A DNA stretch of 64,000 nt from an uncultured Vicinamibacterales bacterium (GCA_958295905.1 OY282382.1:3000001-3064000), one strand, 5' to 3'. Numbered from the stretch's first letter, positions 1-10,262 are shown. Numbers and translations: made by a program. Notes: generated by a model not told the origin, from the letters alone.

Positions 1-120
1 CCTTGGCGGGGTGACCTCGTCGACCCGCCCGAGCGCTTCGAGAACGGGATTCTGCAGGTCCCGGACGGTCCCGGCATCGGCGTCACGCTGAACGATGCCC
101 TCGCCCGGGAACATGCCTGA
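1..120 (+). CDS. C-terminal end of an enolase-superfamily enzyme (mandelate racemase / muconate lactonizing type), partial
   Basis: Frame 1 is open from the first base to TGA at 118-120 and encodes the last 39 residues of a protein that starts before the window. The tail contains LQVPDGPGIGVTLND, which resembles the extreme C-terminus of mandelate racemase/muconate lactonizing enzymes, where a PxGPGLGVE(L/V)D signature precedes the stop. Such enzymes abstract an alpha proton from a carboxylate using Mg2+. The catalytic part lies outside the window, so the substrate cannot be named. The assignment rests only on this short tail. Confidence 0.5.
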   Translation, partial: PWRGDLVDPPERFENGILQVPDGPGIGVTLNDALAREHA

Positions 121-1747
<1,627 letters not shown>

Positions 1748-1987
1748 TCCCCGGCGTCCGCGCCGCAGGGCCGCTGATCGATGACGGCGTCGCCACCTTC
1801 ATCGAGGCGCAGCCCATGATTTCCGTCGGGCGCGTCGGTGACACGGCGGGGTGGTTCCCGTCCGGGTTCCGAGGGCTCGAGGCGAAACCGCGGGGCGGTC
1901 GCCGCGGGCTCCCGGACGTTCAAGCCTCTCTCGATGCCGACTGATCGAGGCGTCCGTTGCCTCGGCGGGCCGGCCGGCCGTCCAGAC

Positions 1988-2326
1988 ATGTCGACCCTGA
2001 AACGGATCTTCCTGGCGGCGAACGCCGTAGAAGCGCACATGCTCAAGGACCTGCTCGCGCAGGAGGCCATCGAGGCGGTGGTGCGCGGAGACGATTTCGT
2101 GCCGTTGCAGGGCGGCAGTCTGTTTCGCATGGAGACCCGCCCCTCGGTCTGGGTGCTCGATGACGAGCGGCTGGTCCGCGCCCGCGAGCTGGCGGCCGAG
2201 TTCGGGGGTGGCCCGCTGCCGGCGGCGCGGCGGCCGGCGACTTGGCGCTGCCGGTGCGGCGAGACGATGGAGGCGCAGTTCACGGCGTGCTGGAACTGCG
2301 GGCGGGTCCCGTCCGAAGAACCGTGA
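1988..2326 (+). CDS. DUF2007 domain protein with C-terminal zinc ribbon
   Basis: A 112-residue cytosolic protein. The N-terminal part (roughly residues 3-75: LKRIFLAANAVEAHMLKDLL, then GDDFVP and RPSVWVLDDERLVRARELA) matches the DUF2007 pattern of a small alpha/beta domain often annotated as a putative signal-transducing protein. The C-terminus holds two cysteine pairs (CRCG and CWNCG) separated by about 12 residues, a typical zinc ribbon. The ATG at 1988 is the first codon of the conserved domain; an upstream in-frame ATG at 1838 would add unrelated low-complexity sequence. The 240-bp spacer after enolase holds no recognisable gene. The precise role is unknown; the family assignment is fairly sure. 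Confidence 0.8.
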   Translation: MSTLKRIFLAANAVEAHMLKDLLAQEAIEAVVRGDDFVPLQGGSLFRMETRPSVWVLDDERLVRARELAAEFGGGPLPAARRPATWRCRCGETMEAQFTACWNCGRVPSEEP

Positions 2327-2428
2327 AAGGGTGCGCACCACGCTACCGCAGGCGGTTCGACGGGGTCCGCGCCGTTCTGCGGCGCAGACTCCCGGCCCCC
2401 CGGAGCCGCCGCGCGCCGGGCAAGACGA

Positions 2429-3748
2429 TCAGAGCGGTTCGAGAAAGCCCTCGTAGGTAATCGTCTCGCCCGGCAGCGTCATGACCTCGAACTCCAGCGG
2501 CATGTAGCCGGGGTAGCGGATCTCGATGTGGTGCGGCCCTTCTTCGAGACGCAACCGCTGGAAGATGCCGTCGTAGTTGTCGACCCGGCCGGCGTAGTAG
2601 CCGTCGACGTGCACCTCCGCGAAGCGGGGCCGGATCTTCAGGCGCAGGCTGCCGGTGTAGTCGTAGCGGGGGCCCCAGTCATAGGCGGCGTAGCCGTACC
2701 GATGGCCGTAGTGGCCGTACCAGTACGGATCGTAGTACCGCCGGCCGGACCCCACGGCGACGCCGAGGCTGAACGTGTTGTAGCCGGGAAAGTAGAAGTA
2801 GCTTCCGTAGAGGTGCGGGACGCCGTAGCGGTGCCGGCCGCGGTAGCGGCGGTGTCCTCGGTGGCCCCGCCGGCCGCCGTCGACGTAGTTGTTGATGACG
2901 ATCGGGCGTGACGCCAGCGGCGCGTCCGCTCGCCGGACGGCGTTGCCGCGCGGAGCGCGCCGATCGACGGCCGGGCCCCGGCGGCCCGTCCTGCGCCCCG
3001 GAACCGCGTCCGCGATGCCGCCGCGGGACCGGCCGTTGCCGATGGCGCCGCTGCCCGGCGCGCCGCGCGGACGTGCGACCCGGGCGCCGGTACGGTCCAC
3101 GACGCCGGTGCGGCCGCCGTTCCGCGCCGCGGTTCCACCGACGCGGCGATTGGGCGTGCGCGCCACGGCTCGGGCGCCGCGGGTGTCGCGGGGGGCTGTC
3201 GCGTCCGCACGCCGGCGGGTGGCGGTGCGCTCGGGGACGGTCCGGGTGGTCGTCCGCGGGGCCGTCCCGCCGATGCGGCGATTGGGCCTGCGGTCTACGG
3301 CTCGGGTGCGGCCGGCGTCGCGGGGGGCCGTCGTGCCGACCCGCCGGCGGGTGGCGGTGCGTTCGGGGGCCGTGCGGGTGGCCGTCCGCGGGGCCGTCCC
3401 GCCGATGCGGCGTCCCGGGGCGGACCTGCCCGCGGTACGCGGCGCCGCGGCGCCGGCGCGCGCGGGCGCGGAGGTCCGGGGGGTTGCGCGCCGCACCGCT
3501 CGGCGCCGGGTCGGCGGGGCCGCGGCGGCGGGTCCGGCTCCCGCCGGCCGGCGCGGCTGGGCCATGCGCCGGGGCGGCGCCGAGCGGGCCGGGGCCGCTC
3601 GTTGCGGCGCCCGCTGGGGCGCGCGTTGCGCCTGCGCGGGCCGGGCCCCGCGTTCTCGGGCGCGGCTCTGGCCTGCCGCCGCGCCGGCTGGGACGGACCA
3701 GGCCGCGGCCAGAATCAGAGTGCAGAGCGCAGGTGCGAGACGTTTCAT
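2429..3748 (-). CDS. Secreted PEGA-domain protein with Arg/Ala/Thr/Pro repeat region
   Basis: A 439-residue exported protein. Residues 1-25 form a signal peptide (MKRLAPALCTLILAAAWSVP). Residues about 30-270 are low-complexity and basic, with imperfect tandem units of about 33-35 residues built on APERTATRRR, APRDxGRxRAVDRxPNRRIGG and TAPRT. After a Tyr/Gly-rich linker (RYYDPYWYGHYGHRYGY) the C-terminal 75 residues form a PEGA domain (SLRLKIRPRFAEVHVDGYYA, GPHHIEIRYPGYMP), a beta-rich module of surface and envelope proteins. GGGAGGAAGGGA precedes the ATG. The function is not known; a cell-envelope or surface structural role is inferred from the PEGA domain and export. Repeat-number variation between strains would be expected. 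Confidence 0.85.
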   Translation of the reverse strand: MKRLAPALCTLILAAAWSVPAGAAAGQSRARERGARPAQAQRAPQRAPQRAAPARSAPPRRMAQPRRPAGAGPAAAAPPTRRRAVRRATPRTSAPARAGAAAPRTAGRSAPGRRIGGTAPRTATRTAPERTATRRRVGTTAPRDAGRTRAVDRRPNRRIGGTAPRTTTRTVPERTATRRRADATAPRDTRGARAVARTPNRRVGGTAARNGGRTGVVDRTGARVARPRGAPGSGAIGNGRSRGGIADAVPGRRTGRRGPAVDRRAPRGNAVRRADAPLASRPIVINNYVDGGRRGHRGHRRYRGRHRYGVPHLYGSYFYFPGYNTFSLGVAVGSGRRYYDPYWYGHYGHRYGYAAYDWGPRYDYTGSLRLKIRPRFAEVHVDGYYAGRVDNYDGIFQRLRLEEGPHHIEIRYPGYMPLEFEVMTLPGETITYEGFLEPL

Positions 3749-4090
3749 GGCGATTCCCTTCCTCCCGTCGACCCCTTCGGTCCGCGAGCCGGACCGTCGT
3801 CACCATTGACAAGCACGCTGCGTGCCAACTGTCGCCCCGCCCCGGCCTTCGCAGAACCGCTCGGCGACAGGCCGCCGGGCGCCGGCGCGGCCGCTCCCGG
3901 TGTCCCTGCCAGGTGGCAGGGTGTCCGTTCGGGAGCACGGTTCTCGGGAGCGGGTGTTGAAGCCCGTGTTCGACCGACACCCGCGGTGGCGCAGACGCCC
4001 CCGGGCGGCCGGTCGCGCGGGGCGCCGCGGGTTCCCGGTTCCCCGCCCGCTCCGAACTGTACCACGCGGAACGCCACGCGCGGTCCGGCG

Positions 4091-4262
4091 AGGCATCCCA
4101 CGCTGACGGCGCGTGACGGCCCGCCCGCGATCGAGGGGTCACCACCGTCTTGCCGACCGGCCGGCGCCGCGTGAGACCCACGATTCCGCACGTCCGGAGC
4201 CCCGGGACCCGCCACGATTCCGCCTGCGCACGGCGGTGGCGGAGCGTGGGATGGTCCTGCTA
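4091..4262 (+). mobile_element. MITE-like element, family 1, copy A
   Basis: About 172 bp, non-coding. It begins with the CATCCCACGCT core at 4094-4104 and ends with the inverted core AGCGTGGGATG at 4243-4253 plus GTCCTG. The 9-bp sequence GGTCCGGCG stands directly on both sides (4082-4090 and 4263-4271), as expected of a target-site duplication. The outermost bases of the left end have drifted from the CAGGAG seen in other copies. Inside are a short hairpin with a TCGAGG loop region and two ACGATTCCGC direct repeats. Related copies lie near 20195, 23766, 33712, 37212 and 50723. Confidence 0.85.
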
Positions 4263-4433
4263 GGTCCGGCGGGAAGTCTCCTGCCGTGGCGCGGTTTATG
4301 CTATTGTCTTGCTGGCCTCTGTTTGGCTGGCATCCGTCCGCCCATGGTGGAAGTCCCGCGAGCATGGGCTCGCAGGCAGAATGCCCGACTATGGACCGGT
4401 CGCTGGAGCGACGACGAGAAGGGACAACCAGCC

Positions 4434-4655
4434 ATGGGTTTCTGCGAGCATTGTGAGGGCCAGCGATTCGACCGGGCACAGGTGCTCCGCCAACTCAGGC
4501 AGACGCGCGCCCGGCTCCGGGATGACTCGGCGTCGTGGACGGCCGACGAGGCCTTGATGATCGCCATCAAGTCCGTGCGCGCCCTCGAGATTCCCCATCT
4601 CGATTCGGTCGACGATCTGCTGGACGAGACCATCGACGATCAGGTCGTCCACTAG
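4434..4655 (+). CDS. Small hypothetical protein, acidic C-terminus
   Basis: A 73-residue protein starting MGFCEHCEGQRFDRAQVLRQ. It has one CxxC pair near the N-terminus, a basic helix (LRQTRARLRDD) and an acidic tail (DSVDDLLDETIDDQ). The ATG at 4434 follows AAGGGACAACCAGCC, an acceptable ribosome-binding site, and the upstream extension of the frame only reads through the MITE copy, so the internal ATG is preferred. Codon third positions are GC-rich, as in real genes here. No family was recognised. A single CxxC is not enough for a zinc site unless the protein dimerises. Confidence 0.55.
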   Translation: MGFCEHCEGQRFDRAQVLRQLRQTRARLRDDSASWTADEALMIAIKSVRALEIPHLDSVDDLLDETIDDQVVH

Positions 4656-4660
4656 GAGTC

Positions 4661-4680
4661 TGCGCCGTAGAACGGCGCCG
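4661..4680. repeat. Small hairpin repeat GCGCCGTAGAACGGCGC
   Basis: A 17-bp palindrome-like unit with a TAGAA centre directly follows the small gene ending at 4655. The same unit, in the same GAGNCTGCGCCGTAGAACGGCGC context, recurs at 15621-15640, and with TGGAA in the centre at 288 and 371. It may act as a REP-like sequence or a weak terminator. Confidence 0.5.
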
Positions 4681-4825
4681 CCTCCCGAAGGACGCGCCGA
4701 CTCCCTGGAGGGTTGTTGGGCGCAATCGGAGCCGCAGGCGACGATTTCCCGGGCTGGTCCCGTCCGGGGGCGGTGGCCGCCTCGGCGCTGCGCGCGGTTC
4801 GCCGCGGGTCCTTCCTGTCCGCCCG

Positions 4826-6283
4826 TCAGCGGGCGCCGGCTATCTCCGTCACGACCCGGTACACATACTCGACGAAGAGGCCCAGCGCCTCGATAGAGAG
4901 CCGTTCGTCCGTTCCGTGGACGCCGCTCCGATCGTCCCGGATCAGGCCGATGCCGTAGGTCTGCACCCCCCGGGCGCGGAGCTGGGCCGAGTCGGTGGCG
5001 GCCACCAGCATCGTCGGCAGGGTGATCGCCTCCGGGAACATCCGGCGTTGCACCCGTTCCAGAGTGAGGAACATCTCGCTGTCGAGGCGCGAGGGCGGGG
5101 CGGCCGGCCGCATGCTCGTGGGGGGCGTGACCTGCACCGCCGGGTCGTCGATGAGCTGGCGAAGCGTCGCCAGGAAGCCGTCCAGGTCCTCGTCGGGCAG
5201 GGCGCGGACGTCGAGCTCCGCCTCGGCCTCGGCGGGGATCACGTTCCGGCGGAACCCGCCGCGGATGATGTTGGGCGAGATGGTGGTCTGGAGCATCGCG
5301 CTGACGCCGATGTCCGTCTCTCGCAGCGTCTGGCGGATGGACTCGCTCAGCCTTGGATTCTCAAGGTTCCTGTACCGGAAGGCCACGTCCCGCGGGCTGA
5401 TGTCGGCCAGTCGGTCGAGGTAGGCGCGGGTGGTCTCGTTCAACCGCATCGGCGGCTGGTAGGCCCCCGCCTTGGCCACCGCAGCGGCCAGCCGCACGAT
5501 GGGGTTGTCGAGCCTGGGGGCCGAGCCGTGGCCGGCGGTGCCGCGGGCCACGAGGCGGATGCCGCGCCAGGGCACCTTCTCGGTGGTGGCGACGCTCACG
5601 ACGTCGACGGTTCCGTCCGACACCGACATGCGCCCTCCTTCGTTCAGGGCGAACTCCGCATCGATGGCGTCGAAGTGGCGGTCGACGATGAAATCTATCC
5701 CGACCTCGGTCGTCCCCTCTTCACCCGCTTCGGCCAGCAGAATGACGTCGCGGGCCAGCGGGACCCGGTGACGCTGCAGCAGGAGCAGCACCTGCACCAT
5801 CCCGGCGAGCTGGCCCTTGTCGTCGGAGGCGCCGCGGCCGTAGAGATGGCCGTCGCGGATGATCCCGCCGAAGGGGTCGACGGTCCAGTCGTCCCGTTCG
5901 ACGCCGACCACGTCGGTGTGGGCCATCAGCAGGATCGGACGCTTCGACCCGTCGCCGCGCAGGCGGGCGACGAGGTTCGCGCGGGAGGGATCGAGGGCGA
6001 GAACCGTCGAGGCGATGCCCGCCTCGTCGAGCACCGTCTCGACGATCTCGACGACCTGCGTCTCGTTCCCCGGCGGGCTGCTGGTGTCGATGCGCACCAG
6101 CGCCTGCAGCAGGGCCGCCGCGTCGTCCCGAGCCCGCGCGAAGTCCGGTTCCTGGGCAGCGAGGCCGGCGGCGCCGGCCGCCGACCACAGCGCGAGCGTG
6201 GTCACCATCCGCCGAATGGCGGACAGCGGCGAGGCTGTCCGCGTGGCGGGGTTTCGGCGGCGAAGTCGGCCGGCGCTGGACAT
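4826..6283 (-). CDS. M20 family zinc metallopeptidase (carboxypeptidase S / dipeptidase type), exported
   Basis: A 485-residue enzyme. Residues 1-45 hold a basic start and a hydrophobic stretch (MVTTLALWSAAGAAGLAAQ) that fits a signal peptide; the ATG at 6208 (residue 26) is an alternative start giving a more compact leader. M20 landmarks appear in order: LLMAHTDVVGV (first zinc His/Asp), GRGASDDKG (bridging Asp), LLAEAGEEGT (catalytic and metal Glu pair), the dimerisation domain with ARGTAGHGSAP, and a C-terminal SGVHGTDERLS zinc His. It should hydrolyse small peptides or N-acyl amino acids in the periplasm. No operon partner; the upstream neighbour is MITE family 2 copy 1. The 78 bp between them show no clear promoter. 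Confidence 0.9.
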   Translation of the reverse strand: MSSAGRLRRRNPATRTASPLSAIRRMVTTLALWSAAGAAGLAAQEPDFARARDDAAALLQALVRIDTSSPPGNETQVVEIVETVLDEAGIASTVLALDPSRANLVARLRGDGSKRPILLMAHTDVVGVERDDWTVDPFGGIIRDGHLYGRGASDDKGQLAGMVQVLLLLQRHRVPLARDVILLAEAGEEGTTEVGIDFIVDRHFDAIDAEFALNEGGRMSVSDGTVDVVSVATTEKVPWRGIRLVARGTAGHGSAPRLDNPIVRLAAAVAKAGAYQPPMRLNETTRAYLDRLADISPRDVAFRYRNLENPRLSESIRQTLRETDIGVSAMLQTTISPNIIRGGFRRNVIPAEAEAELDVRALPDEDLDGFLATLRQLIDDPAVQVTPPTSMRPAAPPSRLDSEMFLTLERVQRRMFPEAITLPTMLVAATDSAQLRARGVQTYGIGLIRDDRSGVHGTDERLSIEALGLFVEYVYRVVTEIAGAR

Positions 6284-6326
6284 GAGGTGCTATTGTGACG
6301 CGGTTCGCAACGTGCGGCAACCGCGG

Positions 6327-6508
6327 GGCGCACGTTGCGAAAGTGAGACGCCGGCACTGGAGGTATCCGACGCCGCTGGCTCCGAGGCGTTCTATCGCGC
6401 CAAGGCCCGAAGGGGCCCGTTCGGAGGGCCTCGAGGCCGAGAAACGAGATCGAAATCGCCGATCTGACCGTGACAGGGCAGTCGTCCCGCAAAGCTGACG
6501 TGCACCCC
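6327..6508. mobile_element. MITE-like element, family 2, copy 1
   Basis: About 182 bp, non-coding. It starts GGCGCACGTTGCGAAAGTGAG and ends TGACGTGCACCCC, so the ends are imperfect inverted repeats. The octamer AACCGCGG lies on both sides (6319-6326 and 6509-6516), consistent with an 8-bp target-site duplication. The inner part (GAGGCGTTCTATCGCGCCAA and GGCCTCGAGGCCGA) is shared with copies at about 11883 and 50530. Confidence 0.65.
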
Positions 6509-6605
6509 AACCGCGGCCACCGCGGAGCGCATCCGGTCCCGATCCCGCGGCGTGCGCCGCGCCGGCGGCCCGGACGGGCCGCGGTGGCGACAGCAGAGTG
6601 AGCCC

Positions 6606-7142
6606 ATGGCCGACAGACCCGTCCTTCCCCTGCTCGCGGGCGATTTCCTGCGGGTCTCCCGGCATCAGCTCGATACCCGCCGGCAACGCATCGAAGCCTG
6701 TCTCGCCCGGTTGACCAACGCGCAGATCTGGACCCGCCGCCACGACGTCGAGAACGCCGTCGGCAATCTCGTCCTGCATCTGTGCGGAAACATCGAGCAG
6801 TGGATCGTCGGCGGCGTGGGGGGGAAGGCGGTGACCCGCGACCGCGACGCCGAGTTCGACCGGCGCGACGCGATACCCGCGGCCGAGCTCGCGGCCCGGC
6901 TGAGGGCCGTCGTCCGCGCCGCCGATGCGGTGCTCGAGACCCTGACCCCCGACGACCTCGCCGAGCCTCGTTCCATCCAGGGCTACGACGTGACCGTGCT
7001 CCACGCGGTCTATCACGTCGTCGAGCACCTCGCCGAGCACACCGGTCAGATCATCTGGGCCACCAAGGGCCTGACCGGGCGCCATCTCGGGTTCTACGAC
7101 TACCTGGACGATGCCGCCGATTCGACCGGCCGAATGCCATAG
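6606..7142 (+). CDS. DinB / DUF1572-like four-helix protein
   Basis: A 178-residue cytosolic protein. It has the DinB-superfamily layout: a helix with the first histidine (AVGNLVLHLCGNIEQWI, around residue 60), and a late helix with HAVYHVVEHLAEHTGQI (around residues 137-155) supplying the remaining histidines of the usual three-His metal site. Relatives are metal-dependent thiol transferases or proteins of unknown role. The start at 6606 (MADRPVLPLL) fits the domain length. It stands alone, downstream of a MITE copy. The family is confident; the substrate is not known. Confidence 0.8.
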   Translation: MADRPVLPLLAGDFLRVSRHQLDTRRQRIEACLARLTNAQIWTRRHDVENAVGNLVLHLCGNIEQWIVGGVGGKAVTRDRDAEFDRRDAIPAAELAARLRAVVRAADAVLETLTPDDLAEPRSIQGYDVTVLHAVYHVVEHLAEHTGQIIWATKGLTGRHLGFYDYLDDAADSTGRMP

Positions 7143-7273
7143 CGTCCGTCACCCCCGCCCGGCGGCCGGCAAGTCCGTGGGGGGTCCCCGCCGCCTTCGA
7201 GCGGCGATGCGCCCCGCTTGACTGCGTTGTTCGGTTGCTTACGCCTGAACCGTCATGATCGGGAACGCCGATC

Positions 7274-7813
7274 ACCCCGACGCCCCGAAACGTCGGGACC
7301 TGTTCCGCAGCAATCGGCGCCCCTCCTCACGCCCTGTCAGTCGGGCGCCCGGCCGCTCTCGGTGCGGCGCGGGGTTTCGCGCCGGGCGGCCAGTCGGCCG
7401 GCAGTTCGTCGGAGGGGTCGGGGAAGTAGACCCGCGACAGGTCGTTCAACGCCACCCCGACGCCCCGAAACGTCGGGACCTGTTTCGCAGCAATCGGCGC
7501 CCCTCCTCACGCCTTGCCAGTCGGGCGTCCGGCCGCTCTCGGTGCGGCGCGGGGTTTCGCGCCGGGCGGCCAGTCGGCCGGCAGTTCGTCGGAGGGGTCG
7601 GGGAAGTAGACCCGCGACAGGTCGTTCAACGCCACCGCGACGCCCCGAAACGTCGGGACCTGTTTCGCAGCAATCGGCGCCCTCCTCACGCCTTGTCAGT
7701 CGGGCGCCCGGCCGCTCTCGGGGCGGCGCGGGGTTTCGCCGCGGGCGGCCAAGCGGCCGGCAGTTTGTCGGAGGGGTCGGGGAAGTAGACCCGCGACAGG
7801 TAGTTCAACGCCA
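7274..7813. repeat. Three direct 180-bp repeats derived from the 3' end of the DUF983 gene
   Basis: Units start near 7274, 7454 and 7634 and are over 90% alike by eye. The third unit is the original: it contains the last part of the minus-strand DUF983 gene (stop at 7686) plus its downstream hairpin. The other two repeat the gene tail (GGGTCTACTTCCCCGACC in minus orientation) without the rest of the gene. Each unit has a hairpin of the type CCCGACG-CCCCGAAA-CGTCGGG (for example 7278-7299), a likely terminator for the minus strand. This is a clear tandem amplification of a gene end and its spacer. Confidence 0.9.
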
Positions 7814-8171
7814 CTGCGATGCCCTGGCGCTGCGGCATCGTCGCCACCAGGGGCGCCGCCATCGCCGCGAAGAAGAGCAGCGCCTGCGGCCAGGTCGGGG
7901 TGCGCAGGCCGAAGAAGACGATCAGGATCAGCCCGATCGCGATCGGGATGCGGTCCATCACGATCCAGTAGAGCCAAGTGTCGCCCTGGTTGCGCAGGTA
8001 TCGCAGTCCGCAGACGCAGCACCGATCGTGCAGCGTGATCCACCGGACGAAGAGCGGTCCCCGGCCGCAATGGGGGCAACGCCGCTGCGCGCCCCGCCGG
8101 AGCGTGCGGCGAATGCCCGGATGCGTCTTCTCGAGCCCGGTCCGGGCGGTGTTGTCGCGTCTTGCCGTCAT
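7686..8171 (-). CDS. DUF983 family membrane protein
   Basis: A 161-residue protein. The N-terminal zinc-ribbon-like segment RCPHCGRGPLF with a second pair CCVCG is followed by two hydrophobic helices (WIVMDRIPIAIGLILIVFFG and WPQALLFFAAMAAPLVATM), the DUF983 layout. DUF983 proteins are small inner-membrane proteins of unknown function. The tail after residue about 130 is Pro/Ala/Arg-rich and lies within the tandem repeat. The gene is divergent from the K+ channel gene with about 45 bp between starts, so both promoters must lie in or near this short gap; TTTATAGT at 8178 reads towards the channel gene. Confidence 0.85.
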   Translation of the reverse strand: MTARRDNTARTGLEKTHPGIRRTLRRGAQRRCPHCGRGPLFVRWITLHDRCCVCGLRYLRNQGDTWLYWIVMDRIPIAIGLILIVFFGLRTPTWPQALLFFAAMAAPLVATMPQRQGIAVALNYLSRVYFPDPSDKLPAAWPPAAKPRAAPRAAGRPTDKA

Positions 8172-8215
8172 GGCCGGTTTATAGTGGGCGTCCGTATCCC
8201 CGCCGAGAGCCAGCC

Positions 8216-9100
8216 GTGGTCAGCCCCCAGCCCGCCGTCGAGCCCCGCGCGACCGTCGTGGCGACGCCGTCCCGGCTTCTGTGCGCGACCATGTCGGTCC
8301 TGGGACTGTTCGCGGCCGGCGCCGCGGGCTACCGGCTGGTCGAGGGGGTGCCCTGGTGGGACGCGTTCTACATGACCGTCATCACCATCACCACCGTCGG
8401 TTTCGGCCACGTGTTTCCGCTGTCCCCGGCCGGCGAGGCGCTGACGGTGGCGCTGCTCGGGGCCGGCATCGGGGTGTTCCTGTTTCTGGCGTCCGAGGTC
8501 GGCCGGTCGATCATGGAAGGCGAGCTGAGGCGCTATCTGGGGCATGTCCGGAGGGTCCGTATGATCGAACGCATGAGCGGTCACGACATCGTCTGCGGCT
8601 ACGGGCGCATGGGCCGCGCCGCTGTCGACGCCCTGCGCCGGGCCGGCCGGCAGGTCGTGGTGGTCGAAGCCCGGAGCGGGGAGGCCGGGGAGCTGGCCGC
8701 GGCGGGGCGCCCGGTGGTCACCGGGGACGCCACGAGCGAGGCGTCGCTGCGCGCCGCCAACGTCGAGCAGGCCCGCGGGCTCGTCTGCTGTCTCGCCGAC
8801 GACGCCCACAACCTCTACACGGTGCTGACCGCGCGGTCGCTGAACCCGAACCTGGTCATCGCGGCCCGGGCCGCCGGCGAGGGCGCCGAGCAGCGGATTC
8901 TGCAGGCCGGCGCCGACCGGGTGGTGAATCCCTATCAGCTCGGGGGGACGCATCTCGCCCATCTGCTCGTCGAGCCGGCGCGCGCTCAGAGCGCTTCGTC
9001 GGGTGCGCCGCCGGCGCCGCCCGGCCCGTCGGGGCCGTTCGAGAGCCGGACCGGCGCTTCCCCGCCCGCACCCGGCACCCCCTCGTTCAACGAACCCTGA
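8216..9100 (+). CDS. Two-TM potassium channel with TrkA-N (RCK) NAD-binding domain
   Basis: Inner-membrane K+ channel protein. The N-terminal helix (LLCATMSVLGLFAAGAAGYRL) and second helix (LTVALLGAGIGVFLFLASEVG) flank a pore loop with the selectivity filter TVGFG near residues 58-63. A Rossmann TrkA-N domain follows (DIVCGYGRMGRAAVDALRRAG, VVVVEA, VTGDATSE), which normally gates the pore in response to ligand. No TrkA-C domain is visible; the protein ends in a Pro/Ser-rich tail that overlaps larE. I prefer GTG at 8216, just after a TATAGT box, over ATG at 8162, which would lie inside the divergent DUF983 gene. It may be a voltage-independent MthK/Kch-like channel. Confidence 0.85.
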   Translation: MVSPQPAVEPRATVVATPSRLLCATMSVLGLFAAGAAGYRLVEGVPWWDAFYMTVITITTVGFGHVFPLSPAGEALTVALLGAGIGVFLFLASEVGRSIMEGELRRYLGHVRRVRMIERMSGHDIVCGYGRMGRAAVDALRRAGRQVVVVEARSGEAGELAAAGRPVVTGDATSEASLRAANVEQARGLVCCLADDAHNLYTVLTARSLNPNLVIAARAAGEGAEQRILQAGADRVVNPYQLGGTHLAHLLVEPARAQSASSGAPPAPPGPSGPFESRTGASPPAPGTPSFNEP

Positions 9101-9942
9101 CGATAGCCCCGGGGGTCGACCGTCACCCGCGCGAAGCCGGCGTCCCGCAACCGCCGCAAGACCTCGGCGCGGACGCCCGCGCTGCGCAGCCGGGGAATTT
9201 CGTGCGGCTCCACCTCGACACGGGCGGTGGCGTCGTGAAACCGCACCCGGCACACCCGGAACCCCAGCTCGCGCAGGACCCGCTCGCCCGCGGCCACCCG
9301 CGCCAGCCGGTCCGGGGTGATCGCGGTGCCGTAGGGGAAGCGGCTCGACAGGCACGCGAGGGCCGGCTTGTCCCACACCGGGAGCGCCAGCCGCCGCGCC
9401 GCCTCGCGGATGTCCGCCTTGCCGAAGCCCGCCTCGTCGAGGGGCGAGCGGACCCCCTGCCCGCGCGCGGCCAGGCGGCCGGGACGGTGGTCGCCGCGGT
9501 CGTCGGCGTTGAACCCGTCGAGGACGTGGACCGCCCCGAGGCGGGCCGCCTCGGCCACCGCCACCGAGTACACCTCGAGTTTGCAGAAATAGCAGCGATT
9601 GACGGGGTTCGACGCGTACCGCGCGTCGTCCAGCTCGTGGGTCTCCACGAGCACGTGGCGGACCCCGAGATGCCGCGCCAAGCGTGCGGCGCCGGCCCGT
9701 TCCTCGGGGGCCAGGCTCGGCGAGACCGCGGTGAGGGCCGTCGCCCGGTCTCCCAGGGCGCGGGCGGCCTCCGCCAGGAGGTAGCCCGAATCGACGCCGC
9801 CCGAGAAGCAGACGACCGCCCGATCGAACTCGGCCAGCCGGGTCCGCAGCCCGGCGATCCGGTCGCCGAGGCCCGCCGGCGCCGCGTCGGGCGGGACCGC
9901 GGCCGCATCGCGGCACCGCGGCCAAGAGTCGGCGTCACGCAT
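8986..9942 (-). CDS. larE: LarE-like ATP-dependent sacrificial sulfur transferase
   Basis: A 318-residue cytosolic PP-loop enzyme. CFSGGVDSGYLL near residue 50 is the ATP pyrophosphatase loop, and NPVNRCYFCKLEVYS is the conserved LarE segment. In Lactobacillus LarE, sulfur from a protein cysteine goes to the nickel-pincer cofactor of lactate racemase. ALACLSSRFPYGTAITP and the terminal GYRQGSLNEG also fit LarE. The ATG at 9942 is chosen because of GGAG just upstream; the longer frame from 10113 adds Arg-rich sequence. The last 30 residues run past the usual end and share 115 bp with the convergent channel gene. No larB or larC is visible, so the substrate system could differ. Confidence 0.87.
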   Translation of the reverse strand: MRDADSWPRCRDAAAVPPDAAPAGLGDRIAGLRTRLAEFDRAVVCFSGGVDSGYLLAEAARALGDRATALTAVSPSLAPEERAGAARLARHLGVRHVLVETHELDDARYASNPVNRCYFCKLEVYSVAVAEAARLGAVHVLDGFNADDRGDHRPGRLAARGQGVRSPLDEAGFGKADIREAARRLALPVWDKPALACLSSRFPYGTAITPDRLARVAAGERVLRELGFRVCRVRFHDATARVEVEPHEIPRLRSAGVRAEVLRRLRDAGFARVTVDPRGYRQGSLNEGVPGAGGEAPVRLSNGPDGPGGAGGAPDEAL

Positions 9943-10256
9943 GATCTCCAGTATAGCCTTCTCCCTCGACCGGCGGCTCGCTCGTCCGCGGCGGGAGGCG
10001 CGCCCGGGGGCCGACCGCGGCACCGCCCGCTGACATCCGCGCCGCGCTTCGTCAACGGCGCGACCGGTCGACGACGCCGCGGCGGATCCGTGGCGCAAGC
10101 GGGGGCGGGGCACTGGATGCTGCCGCCCATCAGCCCCAGGCCGGCGGATCCGTGGCGCGCGGGGGCGGGCATCAGCCCGACCCCGATTCGACTCGGGGAG
10201 CTTCCGGCGTCCCCCGGGCGGCGCCGGCGGCGGCCGGGCCGGGATGGCGCCTCGGC
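9943..10256. repeat. Intergenic spacer with a direct repeat
   Basis: No gene is seen. The block GGCGGATCCGTGGCGC followed by a GGGGGCGGG(C)A tract occurs at about 10080-10110 and again at about 10142-10170. The copies are 62 bp apart, another case of local spacer duplication. Confidence 0.5.
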
Positions 10257-10262
10257 TATAAT
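10257..10262 (+). promoter_or_regulatory. TATAAT -10 element upstream of the antiporter gene
   Basis: TATAAT is a perfect -10 match in a very GC-rich background, 170 bp before the antiporter start. No convincing -35 element is seen, so it is only a candidate promoter with a long leader. Confidence 0.35.

Noticed and set aside
7274-7813. Regular repeats considered as a CRISPR array
   Set aside because: The 180-bp units have no short repeat/spacer alternation and contain a gene end; no cas genes are in the window.
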